Shown here one piece after another: positions 9,333-18,072 of a stretch of 64,000 nt of DNA. Under the pieces are notes generated by a model, which had not been told where the DNA came from, searched no databases, and worked only from the letters and a program-made list of their open reading frames with translations. Numbering within the stretch: the stretch's first letter is position 1; each line of letters opens with the position of its first letter. Origin of the DNA: Shewanella sp. VB17 (GTDB lineage Bacteria > Pseudomonadota > Gammaproteobacteria > Enterobacterales > Shewanellaceae); assembly GCF_013248905.1 (NCBI RefSeq), contig NZ_JABRVS010000001.1, positions 2,914,001-2,978,000 on the forward strand, read 5' to 3'. The position numbers were made by a program, and so were the translations under genes.

Positions 9333-11252
9333 TTGAGTTTAGTTCGTATTAATAATGGTTCGTTAGCGTATGGTTATACACCATTATTGCAAAAAGCGGA
9401 TTTCACCATTGAAGCGGGTGAACGTGTTTGTATTGTTGGTCGCAATGGTGCTGGAAAATCGAGCTTAATGAAAGTATTGAGTGGTGATGTACTGCTCGAT
9501 GAAGGTGAATTTAACATAGCAACGGATGTTAAAGTCAGCCGTTTGCAGCAAGATCCTCCTAAAGCTGAAGGCGGGTCTGTTTATTCTTATATTTCTGCCG
9601 GTTTACAAGAAGTGGGAGAAAAATTGGAACGCTATCATCAGTTAGCCCATGATGTCGGCAGTGCAGATCCAGTGCAAATGGATCGTATGCTCAAGCAAAT
9701 GGAGCGCCTGCAAGAAGACATCGATCACCTTAATGGTTGGCAGCTTGATAGCCGCATTAATCAAAACTGTGAGTTATTAGGCTTAGATCCTGATAGCGCT
9801 TTAGCAGAACTCTCAGGTGGATGGCAACGTAAAGTCGCCTTAGCTAGAGCGCTAGTCAGTGAGCCGGATCTTTTACTGCTTGATGAGCCGACCAACCACC
9901 TCGACATTGATACTATCGAATGGCTTGAGCAATTTTTACTGAGTTATAAAGGCGCCATTGTGTTTGTTAGCCACGATAGGGGCTTTATTGCGAGGATGGC
10001 GACCCGCATTGTGGATCTTGATCGTGGTGTTATTACCTCTTGGCCTGGAAATTATCAAACATATTTAGACGGTAAAGCCGAGTGGTTAAGGGTTGAAGCC
10101 GAACAAAATGCTCAGTTCGATAAGAAGTTAGCCGATGAAGAAACCTGGATCCGTCAAGGTGTCAAAGCCAGACGAACACGAAATGAGGGGCGGGTCCGTG
10201 CATTAAAAGCACTCAGAGTTGAACGTATGGCTAGATTGAATCGTCAAGGCGGTGCCAAGATGGCGGTGGCCGATACTGACCGCTCAGGTAAACTTGTATT
10301 CGATATTGAAGCGCTTAACTACAACTTACCAGATAAAAATTTAGTGAAAGATTTTACTTCTGCTGTTATGCGTGGCGATAGAATTGCTCTTATTGGTCCT
10401 AATGGCTGTGGTAAATCGACACTGGTTAAATTATTAATTGGACAACTTGAAGCCCAGTCAGGGTGTGTGAAGGTAGGTACTAAGTTAGAAATTGCGTATT
10501 TTGATCAATACAGAGAAGCCTTAGATCCTGAAAAAACAGTGGAAGAAAATGTCGGTGAAGGTAAAAAGACCATCACCATTAATGGTCAAGACAGACATAT
10601 TTTAAGTTATTTACAGGATTTTCTTTTTTCGCCAATGCGAGCGAGAACCCCTGTTAAAGCCTTGTCAGGGGGGGAGAAAAACAGATTGTTATTGGCCCGC
10701 CTCTTGTTAAGGCCGGCAAACTTAATTATTCTCGATGAGCCCACAAACGATCTCGACATCGAAACACTGGAATTATTAGAGTCGCTATTAACTGATTATC
10801 CCGGTACCTTATTGATTGTTAGCCACGATAGGGCATTTATCGACAATACCGTGACCAGTAGTTGGTGGTTTACCGGTAATGGGGGATGGAGCGAGTATGT
10901 AGGTGGTTACCAAGATGCGGTATCTCAAGGAGCACGTTTTTATTCTGAGGAACCTCAGACAGTAAACATTGTCCAACCTGCTAAGGTGCAAAATATTGAG
11001 GTTGAACCAGCATTAAAACCCAAAACGGAAAAGAAGCTTTCCTATAAATTACAACGTGAACTTGAATTGCTACCAGCAAAAATGGAACAATTGGAGCATG
11101 AAGTTGCAGCATTACAAGTTGTGATAAACACGGCAGATTTTTATGCTCAAGATCAAAATACAATTAATCTTCAGCTTGAAAAGCTCGCGAATAAAGAACA
11201 AGAATTGGATATTAGCTTTGAGCGATGGGAAGAACTTGAGTCGCTTAAGTAA
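9333..11252 (+). CDS. uup: ABC-F ATPase Uup
   Basis: Duplicated ABC ATPase without membrane domains, of the ribosome-associated ABC-F group; E. coli Uup affects transposon excision and ribosome function. Two Walker A motifs (GRNGAGKSS and GPNGCGKST), two signatures (LSGGWQRK and LSGGEKNR) and two Walker B/D-loop segments (DEPTNHLD and DEPTNDLD) are intact. The last about 80 residues form the Uup-specific charged coiled coil that binds DNA in E. coli. The start is TTG at 9333, supported by AGGAG 8 bases upstream. Length 639 is typical. Confidence 0.96.
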   Translation: MSLVRINNGSLAYGYTPLLQKADFTIEAGERVCIVGRNGAGKSSLMKVLSGDVLLDEGEFNIATDVKVSRLQQDPPKAEGGSVYSYISAGLQEVGEKLERYHQLAHDVGSADPVQMDRMLKQMERLQEDIDHLNGWQLDSRINQNCELLGLDPDSALAELSGGWQRKVALARALVSEPDLLLLDEPTNHLDIDTIEWLEQFLLSYKGAIVFVSHDRGFIARMATRIVDLDRGVITSWPGNYQTYLDGKAEWLRVEAEQNAQFDKKLADEETWIRQGVKARRTRNEGRVRALKALRVERMARLNRQGGAKMAVADTDRSGKLVFDIEALNYNLPDKNLVKDFTSAVMRGDRIALIGPNGCGKSTLVKLLIGQLEAQSGCVKVGTKLEIAYFDQYREALDPEKTVEENVGEGKKTITINGQDRHILSYLQDFLFSPMRARTPVKALSGGEKNRLLLARLLLRPANLIILDEPTNDLDIETLELLESLLTDYPGTLLIVSHDRAFIDNTVTSSWWFTGNGGWSEYVGGYQDAVSQGARFYSEEPQTVNIVQPAKVQNIEVEPALKPKTEKKLSYKLQRELELLPAKMEQLEHEVAALQVVINTADFYAQDQNTINLQLEKLANKEQELDISFERWEELESLK

Positions 11253-11287
11253 AATACATCACTAGAAATAGTAAGGGATTAGCGTTA

Positions 11288-13192
11288 ATGAAGTTTACAT
11301 TGAATAAAGCCCTATCATTAGTTGCCGTAGGGGTAATAAGTGCACTACAGGGCGTGCAAGCGGCGTCGGTTTATGAAATAAAAAACCTAGACGAAGTTTA
11401 TTCGCAGGACGAAACTGCTGAACTCATTGGTACATTAAGAGAGACTCGAAGTGGTTATGGCATGGCCGTTAATACCAATGGTGAATCGGTTGCTGTGGCT
11501 AAAGGTAAAAAGAAACTGACTGTTTCTGAAGACGATAATAATGATGGTATTATTGATATTGAAGATGGTATTGCACCCGAAGAAAGAATTGTGCTTTCAA
11601 TTAATGATCCCATTATCGCCAATAATTTCACCTTTACTGCTATTGTAAATGATGCTGTTAAGCCTTGGCTGCCAGTGTTTGATAGCATCAATGGGACAAC
11701 GCCGCCTGATGAAAGCTCTGCAGATAATCCCGAGACGATAAATTCAGTTGATGCCTATTTTTACGATATCAATGATATGGGTGTCAAAGTCGGCTCGATG
11801 ACAGCAGAGCAGCAAACAGTACCTTATGCAGGTAGCACCGAAGATCAAGAATTTTGGTACTATCGTGAATTTGAAGAACGGGGTTTTGTAAAATCTATCG
11901 ATGGTACAGAGACGCCGCTGATCCCGCCATACATAAGCTATAAGAAAGATGACACAACAGAAGCTGTGAATATCGGTGGTTATTCTGTTGCTGTAAAAGT
12001 GAACCCAACGGGATTGGTTGTGGGTTATGTGGGCTCTGAGTTAACCCAAGATTCTCAAAATCGCATTAATTCCTGTATTGATGGTGATCGAGACGACTGG
12101 CCTACTGATATTTGTATTCAAAATCAGCAGTTTCCCTATGATGAGTTTGGTAATAATTATATAAAATACCAAGTTCGTCCTTATGTTTGGCAGCTCGATG
12201 GTAATGGCGCTGTAATTAGTGAGAAAAAATTACCGATAGAGGATGAGTTAGATGCCAATTCAAATACGATATATGTCGCGCAAGGTTTAGGTGTTAATGC
12301 ATCAGGAGTGGTGGCAGGGCGTTCTGATCACAAGCGACCCGGTAAAGACTATACTTCTAATGATGCATTTTTCTGGGATTTTGATAGTAATGGTGATTAT
12401 CAAGCACATGCCATCCCTATGAACGATGATTGGTATAAATCTATTGGCTATGATATTGATGATAATGGGATCATGGTGGGGAGCTATCAGCTTTATTTGG
12501 ATGGCTACCTTCGATATAAATTTTTCTATGTCGATACTGCCACCTCTGATTTAAAGATTGTGACGCCTAATGATTTTAATGATTCAATATCAGATCGCAG
12601 TAGCTGGCCTAGAGACATTAATAACCAAGGTCAAGTTGTTGGTTCAATTGAGATCACGACTGAAAAAGAAACCCCTAGAGCTAAAGGGGGCTTTTTGTTC
12701 GATAAAAACACCAATGAGTTTAATGACTTAAATACATTACTGACGTGTGAATCTAAAGGGTTTACTAAGAATTCAGAAGGTGTCTGGACCCGGATAAAAG
12801 TTGATATTGAAGATGGCAGTGGTAAGCCTCTTTCGTATAATAGAGACATTAAGGTTGTGGAAGCCAATAGTATTAATGAAGAAGGGCTTATCGTCGGTAC
12901 AGCATTTGTTCGTAAACCAGAATACCAATACGATAGCGAAGGTGATTTAGTGATTGGGGATAATGGGCTGCCAATATTCGCACTGGATGGTAATGGCGAT
13001 CCACTGACGTCTTATATTCCGCGCATGGTAGTGCTCGAATCTGGATCCGAGACAGTAGATGACGCTTGGCTTACAGCGAATAATTGTATAGATGATAACG
13101 AAGAACCTGAAGATTATGAACGTCAAGGAGGGGCCAGTTTTGCTTGGTTGTTCGCTTTACCATTGCTTTGGCTGCGTAGACGCATTAAATAG
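11288..13192 (+). CDS. DUF3466 family exported protein with GlyGly-CTERM tail
   Basis: A 634-residue exported protein of unknown function. It begins with a signal peptide ending near GVQAAS. The body is acidic and rich in Asp/Asn and contains repeated segments built on 'ING.VVG' patterns (e.g. VNPTGLVVGYVG, VNASGVVAGRS, INNQGQVVGSI), a repeat architecture like HAF/DUF3466 proteins. The C-terminus is GGASFAWLFALPLLWLRRR: a glycine pair, a hydrophobic stretch and an arginine cluster, i.e. a GlyGly-CTERM signal processed by rhombosortase in families that export through type II secretion. A terminator follows. In E. coli this slot holds pqiABC. Confidence 0.85.
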   Translation: MKFTLNKALSLVAVGVISALQGVQAASVYEIKNLDEVYSQDETAELIGTLRETRSGYGMAVNTNGESVAVAKGKKKLTVSEDDNNDGIIDIEDGIAPEERIVLSINDPIIANNFTFTAIVNDAVKPWLPVFDSINGTTPPDESSADNPETINSVDAYFYDINDMGVKVGSMTAEQQTVPYAGSTEDQEFWYYREFEERGFVKSIDGTETPLIPPYISYKKDDTTEAVNIGGYSVAVKVNPTGLVVGYVGSELTQDSQNRINSCIDGDRDDWPTDICIQNQQFPYDEFGNNYIKYQVRPYVWQLDGNGAVISEKKLPIEDELDANSNTIYVAQGLGVNASGVVAGRSDHKRPGKDYTSNDAFFWDFDSNGDYQAHAIPMNDDWYKSIGYDIDDNGIMVGSYQLYLDGYLRYKFFYVDTATSDLKIVTPNDFNDSISDRSSWPRDINNQGQVVGSIEITTEKETPRAKGGFLFDKNTNEFNDLNTLLTCESKGFTKNSEGVWTRIKVDIEDGSGKPLSYNRDIKVVEANSINEEGLIVGTAFVRKPEYQYDSEGDLVIGDNGLPIFALDGNGDPLTSYIPRMVVLESGSETVDDAWLTANNCIDDNEEPEDYERQGGASFAWLFALPLLWLRRRIK

Positions 13193-13210
13193 TATGATGT
13201 GATAAACAAA

Positions 13211-13238
13211 AATCGAGGGAAATGCCTCGATTTTTTTT
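13211..13238 (+). terminator. Terminator after the DUF3466 gene
   Basis: AATCGAGG (13211-13218) pairs with CCTCGATT (13225-13232) around a 6-base loop, followed by a run of T. Confidence 0.9.
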
Positions 13239-13368
13239 ATTCAAAACTCAATAGCTTAAAAAATAACCGTTAAAAACGTCCTCATTTTGATTGATTTTCG
13301 TTGGAAAAAGTTCTATTTATATTATGTGAAGCTATTGCTTCTTTGTATTTAAAGCAGAGGATTTTTGC

Positions 13369-13545
13369 ATGAAAAGACAAAAAAGAGATCGTTTAGATAG
13401 AGCTTTTTCAAATGGATTTCAAGCAGGGGTTGGCGGTCGCTCAAAGGAAAACTGCCCTTATTCTACACTTGAGCCAAAGTCACAATGGTTAGGAGGCTGG
13501 AGAGAGGGAGTCGACGGTCGACTGAGTGGAGCTTTCAATAAATAA
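13369..13545 (+). CDS. rmf: Ribosome modulation factor
   Basis: A 58-residue basic protein that dimerises 70S ribosomes into inactive 100S particles in stationary phase. The N-terminus MKRQKRDRLDRA, the central GGRSKENCPY and the block SQWLGGWREG are nearly identical to E. coli Rmf (55 residues); the C-terminal few residues differ and are three longer. ATG at 13369 is preceded by AGAGG at 13356-13360. It is monocistronic, with a terminator at 13561, and faces fabA as in E. coli. Confidence 0.95.
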   Translation: MKRQKRDRLDRAFSNGFQAGVGGRSKENCPYSTLEPKSQWLGGWREGVDGRLSGAFNK

Positions 13546-13560
13546 CATTGAGTCATTTTT

Positions 13561-13604
13561 GCCCTCACATTCACTGTATAGAGTAGAATTATGAGGGCAT
13601 TTTT
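13561..13604 (+). terminator. Hairpin terminator after rmf
   Basis: GCCCTCA (13561-13567) pairs with TGAGGGC (13592-13598) across a long 24-base loop, followed by ATTTTTAT. The T run is only on the rmf side, so it serves rmf rather than the convergent fabA. Confidence 0.6.
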
Positions 13605-13622
13605 ATGCCTTAATATGCCAAC

Positions 13623-14138
13623 TTAGAAAGTTGATGTATCTTTGAATATTCCCACTTTCAGATCTTTTGCGCTATATATCTCACGGCCATCGACTTCCAT
13701 AACGGCATCAGCAATACCCATGACTAACTTTCGGTAAACTTTACGTTTAATCGTGAGCTTGTAAGTTACTTTCTTAGCGTCAGGTAATACTTGACCGGTA
13801 AATTTAACTTCACCGACGCCTAATGCACGTCCTTTACCTTCCGCACCTTCCCAACCTAAGAAAAATCCGACAAGTTGCCATAGTGCATCTAAGCCAAGAC
13901 AACCTGGCATGACGGGATCCGATTGAAAGTGACATTTAAAAAACCAAAGTTCGGGATTGATGTCGAGCTCAGCAACTATTTCACCTTTACCAAACTCTCC
14001 GCCATCCGCGTTGATATTAATAATACGATCTATCATCAACATGTTATCTAGGGGAAGTGGTGGCGAGTTTTTATTGAATAACTCTCCTTTACCACAGGCG
14101 ATAAGGTCTTCTTTATTGAAATTATTTGCTTTACTCAT
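13623..14138 (-). CDS. fabA: 3-hydroxydecanoyl-ACP dehydratase/isomerase FabA
   Basis: Introduces the cis double bond of bacterial unsaturated fatty acids by dehydrating 3-hydroxydecanoyl-ACP and isomerising the product. All hot-dog fold landmarks are present in 171 residues: LPLDNMLMIDRI, KCHFQSDPVMPGC with the catalytic histidine (about residue 70), LGLDALWQLVGFFLGW with the catalytic aspartate (about 84), and GVGEVKFTGQVLP. The FabA length and the decanoyl-type active site distinguish it from FabZ. It lies downstream of ycbZ on the same strand, as in E. coli. Confidence 0.97.
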   Translation of the reverse strand: MSKANNFNKEDLIACGKGELFNKNSPPLPLDNMLMIDRIININADGGEFGKGEIVAELDINPELWFFKCHFQSDPVMPGCLGLDALWQLVGFFLGWEGAEGKGRALGVGEVKFTGQVLPDAKKVTYKLTIKRKVYRKLVMGIADAVMEVDGREIYSAKDLKVGIFKDTSTF

Positions 14139-14205
14139 TATTTATACCACTTCAGCAATTTGAGACATCAAGATTAGCGAACACGTGTACGCTAAACAAC
14201 TCCGA

Positions 14206-15939
14206 TCAGCTATAAAACTTCATTTTTTCAAACAATTTAGCCAAAAAACCCCTTTCTTCATCTTCATAGCCAGCTAAACGCGCTAATCTATCTTGCACTA
14301 GACCGTATAAAGAATCATCTGGGAAATCATTATTTTCATCAGGTACGCCAGCTTTCAAGTGCATCAAAAGTTCGACAGCTTCATCAATATGTTCAATGCC
14401 GTAAAGGTGAAATTGTCCAGCATTCACTGCGTCGATAATATTGATGTCTAAATTGAGTTGTTGTATGTTTGATTTGGGGATGATCACCCCTTGTTTTCCT
14501 GTGAGACCACGTCGGGCACAGAGTTGATAAAAGCCTTCAATTTTTTCATTGACTCCACCTATGGCTTGAACATGGCCTAATTGGTCTAATGCGCCAGTAA
14601 CAGCAATAGCTTGGTCGATGGGTTTCTCAGTGATGGCAGACATTAAACTGCAGTACTGAGCCAATGAGGCACTGTCTCCATCTGTCTCTTGATAAGATTG
14701 TTCAAACACGATATTGGCATTGAGGTGAAGTGGGGCATCTTTACCAAAAATGCGATACAGACAAGAAGACAAAATCATCATGCCTTTAGCATGAATATTA
14801 CCTGCCAACTCAGACTTACGTTCAATATCGGTTACTTCACCATCACCATAATGAACCGATGCGGTGATCCTTGTCGGCTCACCGTAACAATAATCGACGC
14901 TACTGACGACGGATAAACCATTTATCTGGCCAACCATCAATCCCTCGGTTGGTAGGCTAATGGATTTATCATCAAAATCTTGTGCAGCAAACATTTCAGA
15001 TGCATTATGTCTTTTCTGGTATTGGGTTAATGCATATTGAAAGTTTGTGGCTGATACTCGTTCTGACGTACTGTAGGTATTGGCTTGAGCCAAGAGTTGA
15101 CCTATGTGGTTTGACAATAAAGACAATCGGAGTTGATGATCTGCAAGCCTAGCACAATAAAGAAATAGGGGGGCCAATATTGATTGTTCAAGTTGCACGT
15201 TCACGCTTGCAGCAACGGCCATTAACCAAGTTGCATAGGCTGATTCAGGTGTGTGGGCTAAATCCAGTTCATTTACCATCTCGCCTAAAATAGGAAAATG
15301 TTGCCCAAACCGTGTTTCCTCTCCCCAACAAACCTGATATTGACGCCCAGATCCGATAAGGATCACCTTGCAATTAAGCGGTATCGCAGGAAGAGACGAG
15401 TGAACCTTGAATTCTCTTTTCGTCAATATATCAAACAAGAGCTCCCACAAACCGTCTCGTTTCCACAGTGACTCAGCACAAATGAATAGATAATGACAAT
15501 TAACTAAGGCGCCTGGAGTGTAATTAAGTGATGAGCTGCCTTGTGTATTATTAATGAATTGACCTACAAGGTCTGCACGCTTAATGTTACCACAAAGATA
15601 TTGATAGTCTTGAACTTTACCTGCAAATCTCTCATTGTTGTTATTCACAGTAGACCAGCTAAGCATGTACTCATTAGTGGGTCCTGCGATTTTACATAAA
15701 ACCTGCTCAGGTTGATTGTCTTGACTAGAAATTAAGCTCTTGATGAATTCGGCTCTATCGATCCCAGCAAAATCGACAAGAAACATATGTTGATTGGCAG
15801 TATGAGTCAGAAGTTCGAATGCATTTAGTACTCTTTCCTGTCCAAGTAGTAAGCTTTGATTTGTATGCGTAAGCTCGCCGAGTGTGGGGATCTTATGTTG
15901 TGGAGACAATGCAGAAACTGGAATGGCATTTGAATTCAT
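14206..15939 (-). CDS. ycbZ: Lon-family protease YcbZ
   Basis: A 577-residue Lon-like protein with an N-terminal degenerate ATPase-like part and a C-terminal Lon protease domain. The catalytic serine is in DGDSASLAQ (about residue 430) and the lysine of the Ser-Lys dyad in GGVNEKIEG (about 472), so proteolytic activity should be retained. E. coli YcbZ is 586 residues and also lies beside fabA; its substrates are not established. In E. coli matP is the next gene; here no matP is visible beyond ycbZ, only the decayed region 15940-17071. Confidence 0.92.
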   Translation of the reverse strand: MNSNAIPVSALSPQHKIPTLGELTHTNQSLLLGQERVLNAFELLTHTANQHMFLVDFAGIDRAEFIKSLISSQDNQPEQVLCKIAGPTNEYMLSWSTVNNNNERFAGKVQDYQYLCGNIKRADLVGQFINNTQGSSSLNYTPGALVNCHYLFICAESLWKRDGLWELLFDILTKREFKVHSSLPAIPLNCKVILIGSGRQYQVCWGEETRFGQHFPILGEMVNELDLAHTPESAYATWLMAVAASVNVQLEQSILAPLFLYCARLADHQLRLSLLSNHIGQLLAQANTYSTSERVSATNFQYALTQYQKRHNASEMFAAQDFDDKSISLPTEGLMVGQINGLSVVSSVDYCYGEPTRITASVHYGDGEVTDIERKSELAGNIHAKGMMILSSCLYRIFGKDAPLHLNANIVFEQSYQETDGDSASLAQYCSLMSAITEKPIDQAIAVTGALDQLGHVQAIGGVNEKIEGFYQLCARRGLTGKQGVIIPKSNIQQLNLDINIIDAVNAGQFHLYGIEHIDEAVELLMHLKAGVPDENNDFPDDSLYGLVQDRLARLAGYEDEERGFLAKLFEKMKFYS

Positions 15940-16125
15940 ATTAGCAAGTGCTACTTAATAATAAATTGATTGATAATATACAGATATTAGCACAGCTTGA
16001 TTGGAGGCCATATTCAATTTGTCATTTAGGGACCTTAAAATAGGTGAGCTTGATTAAAGCTCCATTTATGGTGAATTAAAAATCATCAAACTGGCGCGGG
16101 TATTTTTTGCCCTCGCAAGGATAGC

Positions 16126-16205
16126 GAAGTCGTCAAATGCACCAGATCTGAAAACCGGCATAGGTTTATCGCCCATCTAGGGTTTAAATCCCTATCTCTT
16201 CGCCA
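16126..16205 (+). pseudogene. Degenerate tRNA-Ser(TGA) remnant
   Basis: The 3' half is clearly a serine tRNA: a long variable arm (16160-16178), a T arm TAGGG-TTTAAAT-CCCTA and an acceptor end TCTCTTCG plus CCA (16203-16205). The anticodon arm copies tRNA-Ser(TGA): CCAGA, loop TCTGAAA, ACCGG, but the stem has A-C and A-A mismatches, position 33 is C instead of the invariant T, the D arm is too short, and the acceptor stem pairs only at its outer four bases. It is therefore a pseudogene. A G+C-rich stretch just upstream (16093-16117) could be the relic of a stable-RNA promoter region. Confidence 0.75.
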
Positions 16206-16733
16206 TATTACAACACTAAGTCTCTATTTTTGATAGCGATTTTTTTTGTATCAGTTTACCAGTTGGATCTTATTGATGGCTAGATATCACTGAACCCTTG
16301 GCCATATTATAAAGCAAGAGCAATAGGTGCACCTGAGATAGCTAAATTGGTTAGCCTTCGAATGAAGCTTGATTTCATTTTTACTCTTCTGGGGTAGATT
16401 TATTGGGTATTGGATGGTTTTTTAAGATCATACCTTCACTTTTATTTATCGCTTCCAGCGGGGTATGTGCAGATACTTCTGTGGCTCGCTGCAAGTACGT
16501 CCTTGTGCTCGACGACAGCATCTGATGTGAATGGATTCACAAATGCCGTGATAACAGGGATGTTATAGAACGGCCTTGCCATCAACGGCCACTGCCGCAT
16601 ACACCCGTTATTTCAAGCAAACGATCTCTTCGATTTGGCTTTATCTGTGATTTATCTAGCAGAACGCTTAAGACTCCCCATCAGTATTACAGACATATTC
16701 TAACCACGAGAATATGTTAAAGGTATTGCTGCC
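16206..16733. other. Decayed intergenic stretch with short inverted repeats
   Basis: No intact gene is visible. There are small hairpins, e.g. TGTGAAT/ATTCACA around 16535-16550 and an ACGGCC/GGCCGT-type repeat near 16572-16601. The 16456-16610 part has the look of a dispersed intergenic repeat of Shewanella genomes, but I cannot verify copy number. Confidence 0.3.
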
Positions 16734-16985
16734 ATGCATAAACTATCAGAAATATCTCGATATACACCGGACAAGCTTTCTAAGCATTTCGATTGTCAAC
16801 ACAACTGGCTCCTATCTGAATTTGTCAGTTCGGCAACAGCACAATTCATTGATGAAATATCATCGGAACTAACTGGGCACGAGTTTATGCTTCCGAGTAG
16901 AAATTAAGGTGTTAACAAGGCCACCAGAAAAGAAATTATCAAGACTATCCAAGATAGTGGATTGTTTTTGTTCTGCTCAACATTT
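16734..16985 (+). pseudogene. Unrecognised small ORF, interrupted by an in-frame stop
   Basis: From ATG at 16734 a 57-residue reading frame (starting MHKLSEISRYTPDKL) ends at a TAA at 16905-16907. The same frame continues open without shift for another 25 codons with protein-like composition (VNKATRKEIIKTIQDSGLF) to a TAG at about 16985. It could be a broken helical DNA-binding or transposon-related gene. I do not recognise the family. Its position next to a tRNA pseudogene and a frameshifted hydrolase supports decay. Confidence 0.3.
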
Positions 16986-17071
16986 TAGGAAACATATTAA
17001 TTATCCCTTTCGTTTCGTGCTAATTTAGTTATGATAACGTTTAATTAAGCTGTAAGAAGTGAGAGGGTAAT

Positions 17072-17889
17072 GTGCTTGTTGAAAAGTGGCTAGACATCGA
17101 TGCTGATAAGCTTTATTGCTTGTCTACTGATATTGATGAGTCTCAAGAAACGTTAGTGCTAATTCATGGGCTGGGCGAATCGCATCTCTGTTTTGCGGAC
17201 GCATTGGATTGGCTGCCGAATTACAACCTGATAATGTTTGATTTATGTGGTTATGGTTATTCTCCTGCTTCAGTGATATCCCACTCAACAGAAACTCAAG
17301 CAAAACGTATATTAACAGCTCTTGAGCAATTAAACATACACAAATGCTTTCTCTTATGGCACTCTTGGGGGGCGATACATCGACCTTAGTTTGTCAATAC
17401 GATACGAAAGGTATAGTGCGTGGTTTGCTTAATGCTGAAGGTGGATTGCATGAAGAAAATATCATTTTATCTCAGATTATTGCCGAAAAATATTCAGAAT
17501 TAAGTTGTGACGAGTTTTCAGAATGGATCAAAGGTGACGGTTTTTCAACTCGTTTTGCTATGTCTTGGAGCCACGGAGCCGGTATCAAATACCTGTCGTC
17601 AGTTAGACGGTGTGAGCCCACAGTTCTTGGTCAGACTGCTAGTGAAATCTATGCCCAACATGCGACTCAAGATATGCGCGGTGTTATCGGTTGGGGGAAA
17701 ATATATGAAAACTTGTCTATCCCTAAAGTTTACTTCTGGGGGACGCAAAGTCTAAGAGGGTGTGATCGTGCGATGGCATTTATTGCTACGTTAAATAATG
17801 TTTCGTTTGAGGGGGCAAACCACTGGGTACAACATAACCCTGCTACGTTTTACTCAGAAGTTGATAAATTTATTACTAACATTTATTAA
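17072..17889 (+). pseudogene. Alpha/beta-hydrolase gene with a frameshift in a G6 run
   Basis: Two overlapping frames together encode one alpha/beta-hydrolase of about 270 residues. Frame one (17072-17389) carries LVLIHGLGES, DLCGYGYS and the nucleophile elbow as WHSWG; frame two (17344-17889) resumes with GGDTSTLV and ends with NHWVQHNP carrying the likely catalytic histidine. The junction is a run of six G at 17367-17372; one added G would restore HSWGGDT and join the frames. The first residue of the elbow is Trp instead of Gly. This may be a true lesion, a slippage-prone switch, or a sequencing error. The substrate is unknown. Confidence 0.7.
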
Positions 17890-18002
17890 TGGGACTGGTT
17901 GAGACTCACCATTGAAATTGATTCGCTCAAGCATACCATACAATGAAGGATAATCTGCTTCAACAGCGGCGTTAGGTCGCTTTCCCATTGTTCGTTTCAG
18001 CT

Positions 18003-18040
18003 TAAGACCCCCTTGCAATAATGCAAGGGGGTCTTATTGA
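18003..18040 (+). terminator. Strong 14-bp hairpin terminator
   Basis: TAAGACCCCCTTGC (18003-18016) and GCAAGGGGGTCTTA (18023-18036) pair perfectly around AATAAT, followed by TTGATTTT. It lies between the hydrolase pseudogene and the convergent RND operon. The 110 bases before it hold only a short opposite-strand ORF (about 17890-17990) with no recognised family. Confidence 0.75.
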
Positions 18041-18072
18041 TTTTACTTAATGTCTTAATTGAACTTCATTAT

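Noticed and set aside
10316..10329. Minus-strand GTAAGTTGTAGTTA, one mismatch from the E. coli Ter core GNRNGTTGTAAYKA
   Set aside because: It lies inside the coding sequence of uup in well-conserved codons, and the specificity of this divergent Tus is unknown. A genome-wide search for polarised sites would be needed.
17890..18000. Short minus-strand frame (MGKRPNAAVEADYPSLYGML...)
   Set aside because: About 44 codons without a recognised family; too short to call. It may be a gene fragment.
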